A stretch of 40,814 nucleotides of DNA, taken from a virus. The notes under the pieces are model-generated. The model had not been told where the DNA came from and did not search any database. It worked only from the letters and a program-made list of their open reading frames with translations. A program made the position numbers and the translations under genes. Of the stretch, positions 1-7,714 are shown piece by piece; within the stretch, counting starts at the first letter, position 1, and the number at the start of each line of letters is the position of its first letter. The stretch is from positions 1 to 40,814 of the IMG/VR virus record IMGVR_UViG_3300044996_000136, one strand, 5' to 3'.

Positions 1-127
1 TCAACTGCATTGGCCAGAATGTACAACTTGGGTTTGTCTCCTTCAAGGTCATAAGCCCCGAACGCGTCCATACCGTGGACATAAGTGTAGAACCTAACTA
101 CGCCTGACGACGCGGTTGAGGTTGCCT
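1..127. repeat. Terminal direct repeat, left copy (circular contig overlap)
   Basis: The first 127 bases are identical to the last 127 bases (40688-40814). The repeat lies inside the capsid gene and leaves its reading frame intact when the ends are joined, so the sequence is best read as a circular or circularly permuted genome. The exact length of 127 is also a common maximum assembler k-mer, so it is more likely an assembly overlap than a biological terminal repeat. Confidence 0.95.
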
Positions 128-854
128 CTGTCCCACTAGCAACGTCCTTGTTCAAAAGCCACCTAACCTGATAGAGTTCGCCCATTTCCCCCTTATAAAG
201 ATCCTTTACATCGGAGTATGTCTTAGCATTTATCCAAGCAGTATCTCCTAGTAAATTCATCTTGGAATAAGGTTCTGTTTTTCCGATGTACATACCATCC
301 TTGTACTTGGGAGCGAAGTTTAGCTCTAGCTGCCGGACAATCATTCGAATGTCACAAGCGTCAAGAGTATCACCAGCGGTAAACGTAGCCACGTTATGGT
401 TATTCCCATAGTAAGAAGTTCCGTTGCCGAGTTCGGCCCGGACCAATCTATTCAAGGTAGCACCCATATTGAAGCCAACGCTTTCCGCAGTCTCCTTCAT
501 GTTAACGTCAATACCTGTCAAGGTGACAAGTTTTGAAGCATTAACAGTCAACCCGTACTCCGATAAGGTCATAGCGACCGTACAAGAGTTAGCGGGACAA
601 GTTACTGGATTGGACGCCTCCCCTAGTGGATCGGTGATAATGGTTAGTGCCTCTCTCCGAGAGAAGTTTACTGTCCTACCCTCACCGACTGGATGAGTTC
701 GGATCTGACCACCCTCTTTAAGAACCATTTCCCATTCTGCCCGTGTCAAGAAAACCTTGTCGTAATAAGTTTTTACCTCATTAGAAAGGTTTCCTGACGT
801 CCCTGTTAGCGAGACGTTGGTTGCTCCATCGATTCCTGTTCCTGTTGCTGCCAT
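1..854 (-). CDS. Major capsid protein, N4-gp56 family (5' part; continues at the right end)
   Basis: This codes for the main shell protein of the head. Reading from ATG at 854 across the circular join to the TAG at 40579-40581 gives 320 residues. The N-terminus (LSNEVKTYYDKVFLTRAEW) followed by a segment with GRTVNFSRRE is the pattern I know from N4-gp56-type capsid proteins, and the end (AGSYAAKILNSSW) also fits that family. The ribosome binding site GAGGTGA lies 8 bases before the ATG. It follows the scaffold gene in the same orientation, the usual head-gene order. Family assignment is from memory of the motif pattern; the frame and length are read directly. Confidence 0.88.
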   Translation of the reverse strand, partial: MAATGTGIDGATNVSLTGTSGNLSNEVKTYYDKVFLTRAEWEMVLKEGGQIRTHPVGEGRTVNFSRREALTIITDPLGEASNPVTCPANSCTVAMTLSEYGLTVNASKLVTLTGIDVNMKETAESVGFNMGATLNRLVRAELGNGTSYYGNNHNVATFTAGDTLDACDIRMIVRQLELNFAPKYKDGMYIGKTEPYSKMNLLGDTAWINAKTYSDVKDLYKGEMGELYQVRWLLNKDVASGTEATSTASSGVVRFYTYVHGMDAFGAYDLEGDKPKLYILANAV

Positions 855-908
855 ATTATCTCACCTCATTTCTTGGCTGTTTGCCAATGCAAAGTCGTCC
901 TTAACTAG

Positions 909-1640
909 CTATTGGTATAAACCTAGTTCGGATTCGAGTTCCGCTATAGTTTTATCCTCAGCTCGTTTCTCTTGGGCTTTGACGGTTGTTGGTCTTAGAG
1001 CGGCCTGGGATACTTGCTTTGCAATCTTCTCCTCAGCCTGTCCAACCTCCCTGTCCAGAGAGCGTCTATATGGCTTCATAAGCCTACCTACAAAATCTTT
1101 AACAGACCCTGTAGGGTTTGACTTAACATAAGCCAAAGTCGCCTCATAGACTGTTTCGGATAAGTCCTTATCGAACCTATCACTGTTCGGGTCAAGTTCC
1201 GGGTGTGATCTAACAGCCTCCTGACTTTCCGTGTTTATACGGTTTAGTGCTCTCTCCCGTTGTACTTCGAGTTGCGCGACTGCTTGCGCAGTTCTAACAA
1301 CATCAGCCTTGTACTGTTCGGGTGAGATTTCCGCACCTGGTTCGATGTTCGGCGTGTATGGTACTTGCGTACCAGGATCTACCGATCCTGTGAATTCCGC
1401 CATCTTCTCAGCCAGTGATTGGGCCTTAGCCTCACTCTCCTTGAGCTTCGCGTTGAGCTCCCTGATCCGAGCATTAGCGTCTTTTTTTGACGCTCCCTCA
1501 ACCTCTGTCTCTTTCCCTGTTTCTTCCGTCGATTCCGCAGGTTCCAAAACTTCAGTCTTTGGTGCTTCTGTTTCTGTAGTTGGCGTTTCTACAGTGGCTT
1601 CCGCTAGGCCTTCTTTTAACGCCTGGTCTTGATCATTCAT
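909..1640 (-). CDS. Putative head scaffolding protein
   Basis: A 243-residue, strongly charged protein placed directly before the capsid gene, the usual site of a scaffold. Residues 1-50 are rich in Glu, Thr and Ala; residues 50-80 and about 120-150 look like coiled coil (ELNAKLKESEAKAQSLAEK). There are no catalytic motifs, so it is probably assembly-only and not a fused protease. I start it at ATG 1640, which has a strong site (GGAGGTGA) 8 bases upstream, and not at the in-frame TTG one codon earlier. The role is inferred from position and composition; sequence similarity was not tested. Confidence 0.7.
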   Translation of the reverse strand: MNDQDQALKEGLAEATVETPTTETEAPKTEVLEPAESTEETGKETEVEGASKKDANARIRELNAKLKESEAKAQSLAEKMAEFTGSVDPGTQVPYTPNIEPGAEISPEQYKADVVRTAQAVAQLEVQRERALNRINTESQEAVRSHPELDPNSDRFDKDLSETVYEATLAYVKSNPTGSVKDFVGRLMKPYRRSLDREVGQAEEKIAKQVSQAALRPTTVKAQEKRAEDKTIAELESELGLYQ

Positions 1641-1680
1641 CAATAATCACCTCCTTCTCAAGAGTAACCCGACTTTTATT

Positions 1681-1757
1681 TAACGGCCCGTCGTGAGCTT
1701 GGCCGTAGCCTGAAAGGGCTAAACGGTAAGACAGATATAATTCCGTCCCACCGTTTA
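1681..1757. other. Two inverted repeats between head genes
   Basis: The gap between the 1763 gene and the scaffold gene holds two inverted repeats: ACGGCC/GGCCGT near 1683-1707, and AAACGGT/ACCGTTT at about 1720-1757 with a 23-base loop. Neither has a T-run on the minus strand. They may mark an RNA processing point or stabilise the scaffold-capsid message. No promoter was seen here. Confidence 0.4.
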
Positions 1758-1762
1758 ATCCT

Positions 1763-1996
1763 TTAAGCCATTCCCAATTCCTTCCTGGTCTTTAGAATTG
1801 GCCCCTTATCATCAACACCAACCATCATCTTATCCCTGCCGATCCAAACGGCATGGGTAAGTTCACAACTGTAACAGATCAAGTAATAACCCTGCTGTTT
1901 CCAGTTATGGAACCCAGGAACAAAGGAAAAATCGGGCCTATCCCACGACCTTTCCTCTGTTAGCGCCTCCGGCTTCGATTGAATCGTAGGCGTCAT
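1763..1996 (-). CDS. Small conserved-looking phage protein with a CxxC
   Basis: A protein of 77 residues from ATG 1996 (87 if the upstream ATG at 2026 is used). It overlaps the end of the preceding gene, and neither start has a clear ribosome binding site, so the start is uncertain. The core (GYYLICYSCELTHAVWIG, then DKMMVGVDDKG) has one CxxC pair, as in small zinc-knuckle proteins that often sit between portal and scaffold genes. No function can be assigned. Location suggests a minor head or assembly role. Confidence 0.6.
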   Translation of the reverse strand: MTPTIQSKPEALTEERSWDRPDFSFVPGFHNWKQQGYYLICYSCELTHAVWIGRDKMMVGVDDKGPILKTRKELGMA

Positions 1997-2318
1997 TGAC
2001 GATGTTGAGCAAGCGTCTAATGACATCTTTTGTAATTTCTTTAACTACCGTTGATCTTCCAATACTCGCCTCATCGGCCCCGGCACTCATTTGCCCCCTA
2101 ACTAATTCGTCTAGGTCTTCCATGACCTGATTCGCCCTAGCTAAAAATACCTTCCAGCCTTCATGGTTGGCCATATTGTGTAATAAGACCAACTCTTTAT
2201 TAACCTCGCCATCATCCGGAACGCTTTCCGGCGTCAAGCTAGGTACACGAAACATTTCAAAATAGTTAGGCTTGAGTGCTGACTTCATTTGGTCCCATTG
2301 GTTGGGGAGGGACACCAT
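1938..2318 (-). CDS. Hypothetical protein downstream of portal
   Basis: 126 residues, mostly helical, with no recognised domain. The segment EVNKELVLLHNMANHEGWKV looks like a small amphipathic helical phage protein. It overlaps the 3' end of the portal gene by 53 bases. A run of seven G residues 4 bases before ATG 2318 could serve as ribosome binding site; an internal ATG at 2288 is the alternative. Translational coupling to portal is likely, which suggests a head assembly role. Confidence 0.65.
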   Translation of the reverse strand: MVSLPNQWDQMKSALKPNYFEMFRVPSLTPESVPDDGEVNKELVLLHNMANHEGWKVFLARANQVMEDLDELVRGQMSAGADEASIGRSTVVKEITKDVIRRLLNIVNDAYDSIEAGGANRGKVVG

Positions 2319-4062
2319 TTACCCCCCCAACTTGCTGTAAAGCCATATCAAACTGCGCTTGTATATCACCAAGAACTGCCCCGGGATCATTAGACTTATC
2401 AACTACAATCTTGTCCCAATCAGTAATTCCTGAATTACTAATAATTCTTGAGAATAGCTCCCCAACTCTTAACTCCTTGCCCTCGCTTTGCAAAGATTGA
2501 GAGATGAGTTGGAAAGATTGAGGATTTAACATCAGATTGAGTATCCCCATGAGATTAGACTGTTGCTGTTTTTGATCTACAGCATAGGTTGACCCAGATA
2601 CAATCTCATAATCATAAAGGATTGACCCCATGCTGTCCTTCTTGATGGTTAGCTTCCCAGAAGAGGGATCATACATTTCTCTTACATCCTCGTAAGACTT
2701 GGCAAGCTCGTCTATTTCCTCTTCAAACATTCTAAACTGGATCGGACCCATACGCTTTTTAGAAATGAGGTTAACAAACTTTTTATTCACTTTTGTTAAA
2801 AACTGCTCCATGTAGAAACGATCTACGTTATCCTTAGCGTTCTCCCTGGCTGCCTGCATTTGCAAGGCTTGAGGGGTCTTACCAAAACCTGGGTCTGTTT
2901 CCTGAGTAGTGCTCGTATTGGTTGTACCAAACATATTCAAAAGTCCAGAAGTTATAACCTGATAAACATTGTTAAACGTGCTTGTCCCTTGAGGGGTAAG
3001 GTTAAGAACCTGCGCCCCTGTTGTCCCAGCACTGCCCGGGGCGTTTCTCATCATCCATTTAGCAGCATAAGAGAATTTAATAGAGTTAGGATCAGATACA
3101 TTATCCTTGTTTATAAGCGTGGGTGGGAAAATAGACATTTTCACTGCGTCCATGTAAAGATTCCATATGGAGTTAAGTGTATTTTGCATGGGTGCACCTC
3201 TTTCGCTATCGCCCATCGCCATAAAATCATCCAGAAGGGGCACGGAGAATTTATTAACTATGGGAAGCTCGTCGTTTTCGTGAGGGTTATCAGAATCTCT
3301 AAACACCATATCAGCGTCTACACAATAATCAACCCATCTATCCCTCTCGAACATGGATAGAACCTCGTAAAAACCATCTTTTTTTGCCGGGTTAGCCTGC
3401 GGATAGGCGTTTTCCTCTCTCTTGGTAGTATCAGACGACGTCCGTGCCTGTTTACTCCCGGCCTGATCCTTTAGCTTGGCAACAATCTCTGATAAGTTTT
3501 TGAAACCCTCCCGCTTTTTACCTTGTAAATCCTCAAAGAAGGAGAGCTTGCGCCATGACCGAACTATAACGTAGTCGGAATCATCAAGAGAGATAGCCCC
3601 AACCTGAGGAAAGACGTCCCTGATTGGAAGTAACCACATATCTGGACCACGATAACCATTCTTCCTCACGTCCCAATCAACCATGACGAAGAAATTACCG
3701 TAGATATTGGAGTACCTGTCAACCATCCGACATTTTGTGAGAAAATCAAACTGAGCATTGGCATTTGGCACGACGTATTTATCCAGCGTTAGGTTCATCA
3801 ACTTAGACGCACCCTCGTCATTCTTTGAAACCGCCCTAACCTTTCCTGTAGGAAGTTGAGCCATAACCCTGGCCTCGCGCTCAAGAATAAGAGAGGACAG
3901 CTTAGGATCAAAAACCTGTGACCTAGCATTATCCACGGAGATCTTGTCGTCAAGGATATTGTGGAATAAGTTCTCGTAGGAATCCCACTTAGCTCTCTTA
4001 GTCGCGAGATACTTATCAGCTGCGTCGTAACGCTCTAGGATGATGTTGCGAAGAGAATCCAT
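2266..4062 (-). CDS. Portal protein
   Basis: A 598-residue protein that would form the dodecameric ring at the packaging vertex. It starts with DSLRNIILERYDAADKY and has the mixed helical and acidic composition of podovirus-type portals, with a Gln-rich C-terminal third (YAVDQKQQQSNLMG). Its place between terminase and scaffold/capsid genes supports the call. I start it at ATG 4062; the longer frame from 4104 would translate the hairpin leader. It is the first gene of its own transcription unit (promoter 4115-4144), and its ATG directly follows a terminator-like hairpin with no ribosome binding site. Confidence 0.8.
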   Translation of the reverse strand: MDSLRNIILERYDAADKYLATKRAKWDSYENLFHNILDDKISVDNARSQVFDPKLSSLILEREARVMAQLPTGKVRAVSKNDEGASKLMNLTLDKYVVPNANAQFDFLTKCRMVDRYSNIYGNFFVMVDWDVRKNGYRGPDMWLLPIRDVFPQVGAISLDDSDYVIVRSWRKLSFFEDLQGKKREGFKNLSEIVAKLKDQAGSKQARTSSDTTKREENAYPQANPAKKDGFYEVLSMFERDRWVDYCVDADMVFRDSDNPHENDELPIVNKFSVPLLDDFMAMGDSERGAPMQNTLNSIWNLYMDAVKMSIFPPTLINKDNVSDPNSIKFSYAAKWMMRNAPGSAGTTGAQVLNLTPQGTSTFNNVYQVITSGLLNMFGTTNTSTTQETDPGFGKTPQALQMQAARENAKDNVDRFYMEQFLTKVNKKFVNLISKKRMGPIQFRMFEEEIDELAKSYEDVREMYDPSSGKLTIKKDSMGSILYDYEIVSGSTYAVDQKQQQSNLMGILNLMLNPQSFQLISQSLQSEGKELRVGELFSRIISNSGITDWDKIVVDKSNDPGAVLGDIQAQFDMALQQVGGVNGVPPQPMGPNEVSTQA

Positions 4063-4114
4063 AAAAATGCCCCGCTTCTCGCGGGGCTCGCCCCTATGGG
4101 GCATACCTGAAGTA
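4063..4114 (-). terminator. Two-hairpin leader ending in a U-run at the portal start codon
   Basis: On the minus strand the leader after the -10 box holds hairpin 1 (4090-4102, GCCCC/GGGGC, 3-base loop) and hairpin 2 (4069-4087, GCCCCGC/GCGGGGC, 5-base loop), then ATTTTT, then the portal ATG at 4062. Hairpin 2 plus U-run has intrinsic-terminator form. There is no Shine-Dalgarno sequence. The same layout occurs before the genes at 22300, 25064 and 30893. Confidence 0.8.
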
Positions 4115-4144
4115 TCTATACCAGCCCTGACGGATCGCTGTCAA
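4115..4144 (-). promoter_or_regulatory. Late promoter of the portal operon (TTGACA, N18, TATAGA)
   Basis: On the minus strand TTGACA occupies 4144-4139 and TATAGA 4120-4115, with an 18-bp spacer. It lies over the end of the 64-residue gene at 4116-4310. It is one of five minus-strand promoters with the same -35 and the same 18-bp spacer. Confidence 0.8.
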
Positions 4145-4310
4145 GTTTTTTGTTTGGGGGGTAACGCTTGCGCTTCATAGAGGTAATATGCAACGTGTTT
4201 AGATTAGGAAGACCGTCAGAAAGCACTATGTTGCACGTCAAAGTACCATACTGCAACCTACGGCTTAATATTTCTATCCTAGCGATCAAGTCAAATATCT
4301 CTTGTTTCAT
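4116..4310 (-). CDS. Small hypothetical protein
   Basis: 64 residues with a basic C-terminal half (MKRKRYPPNKK). It overlaps the preceding gene by 20 bases and ends over the portal promoter. No domain recognised. The tight overlap and shared strand are the main support that it is real. Confidence 0.55.
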   Translation of the reverse strand: MKQEIFDLIARIEILSRRLQYGTLTCNIVLSDGLPNLNTLHITSMKRKRYPPNKKLDSDPSGLV

Positions 4311-4476
4311 TAAAAGCCTGTGGTGGGATATTCTCTACAACCACATAGTCTACAATCTCTCCAGAACTTACCCGTAGAATAAAAGTAAATAGTCCGGCAC
4401 GTTTGCTTTGCATATCCTTCAATAGCTCTAGGTAAACCTGCTTATTATGCTCAAGAATATCCAGTTGCTTAATCAT
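4291..4476 (-). CDS. Small hypothetical protein following the large terminase
   Basis: 61 residues. The ATG shares bases with the TGA stop of the large terminase gene (ATGA overlap), so translation is probably coupled. The protein begins with a helical stretch (LDILEHNKQVYLELLKDM) and ends with a beta-rich segment (GEIVDYVVVENIP). No known family. Confidence 0.6.
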   Translation of the reverse strand: MIKQLDILEHNKQVYLELLKDMQSKRAGLFTFILRVSSGEIVDYVVVENIPPQAFNETRDI

Positions 4477-5819
4477 ATTTTAGACACCCATTTTGTATCA
4501 TCTGGTAAGAAAATATCCGCTGTATCTCCCTGATGGTGGCTGACTGCAAAGTATCTCATTCCGTCTGAACCGTGGCTTGACCAATCATGTTTCGGGTAGT
4601 TTTTAAACACTTTATTCTTTTCGTCCCATTCCTTCTTATAACTCTTCAAAGCCTGTATCCCCCTGTCACACTTAACAGCATCAAACCAGCAAGAAGACAA
4701 ACTTCCCCTTACAGCGTTTATACCATCTTCCAAAGAAATCTTAGGAGCAATTCTAAAGGTAATTCCGTTATCTCTTGCTACCTCCCATCGGGTCTTACCC
4801 GTCCCCATCTCTTTTACCCCAATATCAAACGGCGCCCAATGCTCACCGTAGTTATACCCCTTCTCTTTCAGCTTGGAAATATAGTGGGTCAACCCTTCCC
4901 CGGAGTTTTCGTAGTAGTCTATAAACCTATTCTCTCCCCCTAGTCCCTGATGAAACCAGATTGTCATCGAATCATCCATACCTAAATCCCAGTAGGTATT
5001 AACAAGTAAGTTGCCATCGTATGGTACCGAAGTGATCCTTTTATCTCTCTCCGCTCTTTGCATTGCTTCACCATAGTAAGACCCGATAACTGGAGCTTTG
5101 AAGGAGCACATATACTCCTGCTCGAAATACGCCCTAGCTTCTGCCTCACTCCGCCCGTTAGATGTGAACCTTTTAGTCACGTCATCTAAAATCTCCTCCA
5201 GTTGCTGCTTTGTGAAAATCCCGGTGTCTTCCGCCGTAAGAAGCTCAACGTACCACTTGGGGTGATTCTTGGCAAATTCAAATAAGGCCCTGGCGTGGTT
5301 ATCTCCTTTAGGGGTCATGTTAAATATAGCAATACCGTCGTTCTCCCTTAGTATCGGCTCTACTACGTCCCAAGCGTAGGGGTCATGTTCTGACCACTCG
5401 CTAAAAACAATTAACCGGGGGTTACCTCCTCGCAAGGAATCCGGGTGATCTGTACCAGCGACTTGAAATAGAGAACCATTAACTATGGGGATAGTCATTC
5501 TTGATTCGTTCGCCTCCCCGCTTCTTATCTCTCTTGGGATATGCTCAATATACTTAAACCCATCTACTCCCATCCCCTGCCAAAGATTATCCCTACCCAT
5601 GACTAGCGTAGGATAGACGTATTTAACTAAACAAGGGTCTTTAAGTAACCGGCGAGGAATAGTGTCGGCTATATTAGTTTTATCCTTACCGCTTCTTCTA
5701 TGCCAGACCTGTAAAAAGTACCTTTTCTCGCTCTTCCCTGCTATGGCCTGCTCTACTGCCCTTAGAAAAGGGACTTGATAAGGTCTAGCTGTAAAGTTAT
5801 GGGGTATCTGTACTCCCAT
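4473..5819 (-). CDS. terL: Terminase large subunit
   Basis: The 448-residue DNA-packaging motor, an ATPase fused to a nuclease. Residues 39-46 (WHRRSGKD) form the terminase-type Walker A, and 136-141 (IVFSE) the Walker B with catalytic Glu141. The RNase H-like nuclease domain has Asp278 (YWDLGMDD), Asp332 (APFDIG) and Asp419 (SHGSDGMRYF). Length is normal. It overlaps the small subunit gene by 23 bases, the usual arrangement. Walker B reads FSE where many terminases have LDE. Confidence is high because both active sites are visible. Confidence 0.95.
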   Translation of the reverse strand: MGVQIPHNFTARPYQVPFLRAVEQAIAGKSEKRYFLQVWHRRSGKDKTNIADTIPRRLLKDPCLVKYVYPTLVMGRDNLWQGMGVDGFKYIEHIPREIRSGEANESRMTIPIVNGSLFQVAGTDHPDSLRGGNPRLIVFSEWSEHDPYAWDVVEPILRENDGIAIFNMTPKGDNHARALFEFAKNHPKWYVELLTAEDTGIFTKQQLEEILDDVTKRFTSNGRSEAEARAYFEQEYMCSFKAPVIGSYYGEAMQRAERDKRITSVPYDGNLLVNTYWDLGMDDSMTIWFHQGLGGENRFIDYYENSGEGLTHYISKLKEKGYNYGEHWAPFDIGVKEMGTGKTRWEVARDNGITFRIAPKISLEDGINAVRGSLSSCWFDAVKCDRGIQALKSYKKEWDEKNKVFKNYPKHDWSSHGSDGMRYFAVSHHQGDTADIFLPDDTKWVSKI

Positions 5820-6111
5820 ATGTCACCATGCTAACTTTTATTTCGCTCTCTATCTCTTTTTTCTCAGAGAAATGCTCTTTCAACACCCGCTCTAGTAACC
5901 ACTCCTTACTCTTAACCGCTTTGGACTGTCTCTTGGCCCACTCTGCTCTAGCAAGCACGACTTGATACGCGAAATCCGGATCCTCCTTCTTCCATCTTAT
6001 GGCTGTGTCTTCATTTCTCCCAACAGATTCCGCCGCGAGTTTTAAGACGGGAAGCTCCCGGTAATACTCTAAAAATTTTTCTTTTAATGGTAATTTACTA
6101 TCGTTGATCAT
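5797..6111 (-). CDS. terS: Terminase small subunit
   Basis: A 104-residue DNA-recognition subunit. An N-terminal helix-turn-helix (LPVLKLAAESVGRNEDTAIRW) is followed by a helical stretch for oligomerisation, as in small terminases. I start at ATG 6111, whose first bases overlap the TGA of the tiny gene before it (ATGA coupling). It overlaps the large subunit downstream. The call rests on HTH, size and adjacency. Confidence 0.85.
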   Translation of the reverse strand: MINDSKLPLKEKFLEYYRELPVLKLAAESVGRNEDTAIRWKKEDPDFAYQVVLARAEWAKRQSKAVKSKEWLLERVLKEHFSEKKEIESEIKVSMVTYGSTDTP

Positions 6112-6221
6112 TTTACTTTGACACACATCGCCCTTCTGTCGTCAAGGATATAATCTGAGGAAAGATTATATCCCAACCAGAAAGCTAGTATTGATAAAAA
6201 AATAGCTGCTATTACCTTCAT
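6108..6221 (-). CDS. Tiny membrane protein (37 residues)
   Basis: Reading from ATG 6221 to TGA 6110-6108 gives a 37-residue peptide with one clear membrane helix near its start (KVIAAIFLSILAFWLGY) and a charged tail. A good ribosome binding site (GGAGGA) precedes it. Start and stop both overlap neighbouring genes as ATGA. Its coding sequence contains a perfect 11-bp inverted repeat (6146-6173). Function unknown. Confidence 0.65.
   Translation of the reverse strand: MKVIAAIFLSILAFWLGYNLSSDYILDDRRAMCVKVK
6146..6173. repeat. Perfect 11-bp inverted repeat inside the tiny membrane gene
   Basis: GGATATAATCT (6146-6156) and AGATTATATCC (6163-6173) flank a 6-base loop. Each arm contains TATAAT on one strand, so the palindrome shows a -10-like box in both directions. 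It lies within the coding frame just before the small terminase gene. A protein binding site, such as a packaging (pac/cos-type) signal or operator, is possible. Confidence 0.6.
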
Positions 6222-6385
6222 ACATCCTCCTCTAATTCTACCCTGACTAATTTATCTGATGATATTTTACCCCAATTAAGCAAGTCCGGGTTTTCAGTAA
6301 CCAACTTAATTGAGTATACCAGATCCCCGGAAACAGTTTTAACCGCTTTTACCTCTTTTATTTCCATAATAAAGTTATTTTTCAT
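6218..6385 (-). CDS. Small hypothetical protein
   Basis: 55 residues from ATG 6385, which begins inside the last codons of the upstream gene. The longer frame to 6430 would lie entirely inside that gene. The sequence alternates strands and charged turns (MEIKEVKAVKTVSGDLVYSI) and looks like a small beta protein. It ends with ATGA coupling to the tiny membrane gene. No family recognised. Confidence 0.6.
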   Translation of the reverse strand: MKNNFIMEIKEVKAVKTVSGDLVYSIKLVTENPDLLNWGKISSDKLVRVELEEDV

Positions 6386-6569
6386 AATTTCTATTTGATT
6401 TTTCCATCCAATCATACACAAGTTCACCATCCAGTATTCTTTTGAGAGTGTCAGCCGAAAACTTCATAGCACAACGATAACCTTCCATCCACTCATGGTC
6501 CTGTAATGGATCGTTAACAATAGATCCATTATTTAAAACTTCTAAAAAATACTCAAGTTGTTTTTTCAT
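6375..6569 (-). CDS. Small hypothetical protein
   Basis: 64 residues (QLEYFLEVLNNGSIVNDPL, then HEWMEGYRCAMKFSADTLKRI). The WMEGYRCAMK part resembles WIEGYRYALK in the plus-strand gene at 13716, so the two may share a short helical motif common in small phage proteins. It overlaps the next gene by 11 bases. Function unknown. Confidence 0.6.
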   Translation of the reverse strand: MKKQLEYFLEVLNNGSIVNDPLQDHEWMEGYRCAMKFSADTLKRILDGELVYDWMEKSNRNYEK

Positions 6570-6712
6570 ATAAAAACTTACATGTTATGTCCATTAAATT
6601 TTCAACGTACAGTTTCAGTTCTCAATAGTTTGGGGGGCTTATAAAAAGATCTCTTACGAGCCTACACTTTATTTCATTCAGTGCTACCCTCCAAACTGTT
6701 CAAAACTTAAAC

Positions 6713-6871
6713 CTATTTTGTCGGCGGTTCTATTTCGGGATAAAAATAATCTAAAAGTTTCTTTAAGACATATGTTGGGGATGAATTGCTTACCCCTTCT
6801 TTCATACCATCTTTTTCCGCCTCAAAAATCCATTGTTCGCCATCTTGTGATGTGAGTTTAATTTCTATCAT
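6713..6871 (-). CDS. Small hypothetical protein
   Basis: 52 residues from ATG 6871 to TAG 6715-6713, preceded by a very strong ribosome binding site (GGGAGGAGGTGA). The start MIEIKLTSQDGEQWIFEAEK is acidic and strand-rich, and the end is helical (VLKKLLDYFYPE). No known family. The ribosome binding site is the main support. Confidence 0.65.
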   Translation of the reverse strand: MIEIKLTSQDGEQWIFEAEKDGMKEGVSNSSPTYVLKKLLDYFYPEIEPPTK

Positions 6872-6906
6872 TATTTTTCACCTCCTCCCGCTTTCAAAAC
6901 TTAAAC

Positions 6907-7269
6907 CTATTTTACTTTGATAGTCTCGATTATCAGTTTAATTGCCTGATAGTCGGGATTAACAAGCACCCCAATTAGGGTTGCTAACGGAACTAAAACA
7001 AATAATAATCCCAATACCGTACAAAAGAGGATTACAACAAATCTAAGATCATTACTGATAGATTTACAATCTAAAAATCTTTTTGCAATATAAAGTAAAA
7101 TAATTCCAGGTATCCATAGGAGTAGTTCAGTCAAAGCATTAACGTACACCTGTCTAACAAAAAGACTAAAAGTATATTCTGCCCCCTGACCGATTTTTTC
7201 AGCTAGCGGTGCTAATTCTGTTTTGATAAGTGCTGATGCTGATGCTATGTCTTGTAAATTCATATCCAC
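6907..7269 (-). CDS. Membrane protein with two helices
   Basis: 120 residues with two long hydrophobic segments (about 48-66, LLLWIPGIILLYIA; and about 76-102, FVVILFCTVLGLLFVLVPLA) after a soluble N-terminal helix. A ribosome binding site (GAGGTGG) precedes ATG 7269. Size and topology would suit a holin, but it lies among early small genes, so a membrane or superinfection role is equally possible. Confidence 0.7.
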   Translation of the reverse strand: MDMNLQDIASASALIKTELAPLAEKIGQGAEYTFSLFVRQVYVNALTELLLWIPGIILLYIAKRFLDCKSISNDLRFVVILFCTVLGLLFVLVPLATLIGVLVNPDYQAIKLIIETIKVK

Positions 7270-7315
7270 CTCGCTTTCACTTATATTTTACTATGTACTT
7301 TGTGTTTTCATATTT

Positions 7316-7408
7316 CTATTTAGTTATTAAAACCCTCAAATCTGGGGGGATGTATTTTGAGGCTTTCGCCCCTGTGTACATCTGGATTGTATCCGCTCCT
7401 GTTGGCAT
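7316..7408 (-). CDS. Possible 30-residue peptide
   Basis: ATG 7408 to TAG 7318-7316 encodes 30 residues (starting MPTGADTIQMYTGAKASKYI). A weak GGGG ribosome binding site lies 6 bases upstream. The same DNA is rich in inverted repeats, so this may be a structured RNA and not a gene. Confidence 0.25.
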   Translation of the reverse strand: MPTGADTIQMYTGAKASKYIPPDLRVLITK

Positions 7409-7486
7409 AGTTTACCCCGCTAAGGGTGAGTGTTAGCCTCGCACCCGATGCCTCATACCTCTACTTTTTGGTCAACCCCCAGATTT
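7338..7486 (-). ncRNA. Candidate structured RNA in the early operon
   Basis: A perfect 11-bp inverted repeat (AAATCTGGGGG at 7338-7348, complement at 7476-7486) encloses about 127 bases. Inside, on the minus strand, is a short hairpin closed by a GAAA tetraloop (7359-7372) and a GGGTG/CACCC pairing (7424-7446). The region lies between genes, with no confident coding. A structured leader or small RNA is plausible; expression cannot be seen from sequence. Confidence 0.35.
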
Positions 7487-7510
7487 CAAAGTTCTATTTC
7501 TCCTTTTTCT

Positions 7511-7714
7511 TTAAAAATCTTTCAAATAATCCAAGACTTTTCTTATAACATCTATGGCTGAAAGTGTCTTAAAATTCAATTCTTCTTTTACCTCTAGCTC
7601 TACTTCTTCCCTTGTTGAACGTCGATAGTATTCATCCCTTTCTATAGGGTGTTGTTTTTCTCCCCATTTCCGCACTGTTAGGTCAAACTCTGTTTTATTT
7701 ATTATTATTGCCAT
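7511..7714 (-). CDS. Small hypothetical protein
   Basis: 67 residues, charged and helical in the middle (TREEVELEVKEELNFKTL). It starts immediately after the stop of the upstream gene (TAAATG). No recognised domain. Support is frame, tight packing and typical composition. Confidence 0.6.
   Translation of the reverse strand: MAIIINKTEFDLTVRKWGEKQHPIERDEYYRRSTREEVELEVKEELNFKTLSAIDVIRKVLDYLKDF

Noticed and set aside
1-127. Biological terminal repeat of the virion DNA
   Set aside because: It lies inside the capsid gene and its length equals a common assembler k-mer, so an assembly overlap is more likely.
1231-1632. Plus-strand frame opposite the scaffold gene
   Set aside because: Ser/Ala-rich shadow of a Glu-rich coiled-coil gene, without a ribosome binding site.
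2860-3360. Plus-strand frame of 166 residues opposite the portal gene
   Set aside because: It lies within a well-supported portal gene and shows no domain or start signal.
4063-4104. Longer portal start at 4104 (and similar extensions at 25115, 22300 and 30995)
   Set aside because: Where these extensions exist they would translate hairpin arms and promoter sequence. The ATG right after the U-run gives protein starts that look normal.
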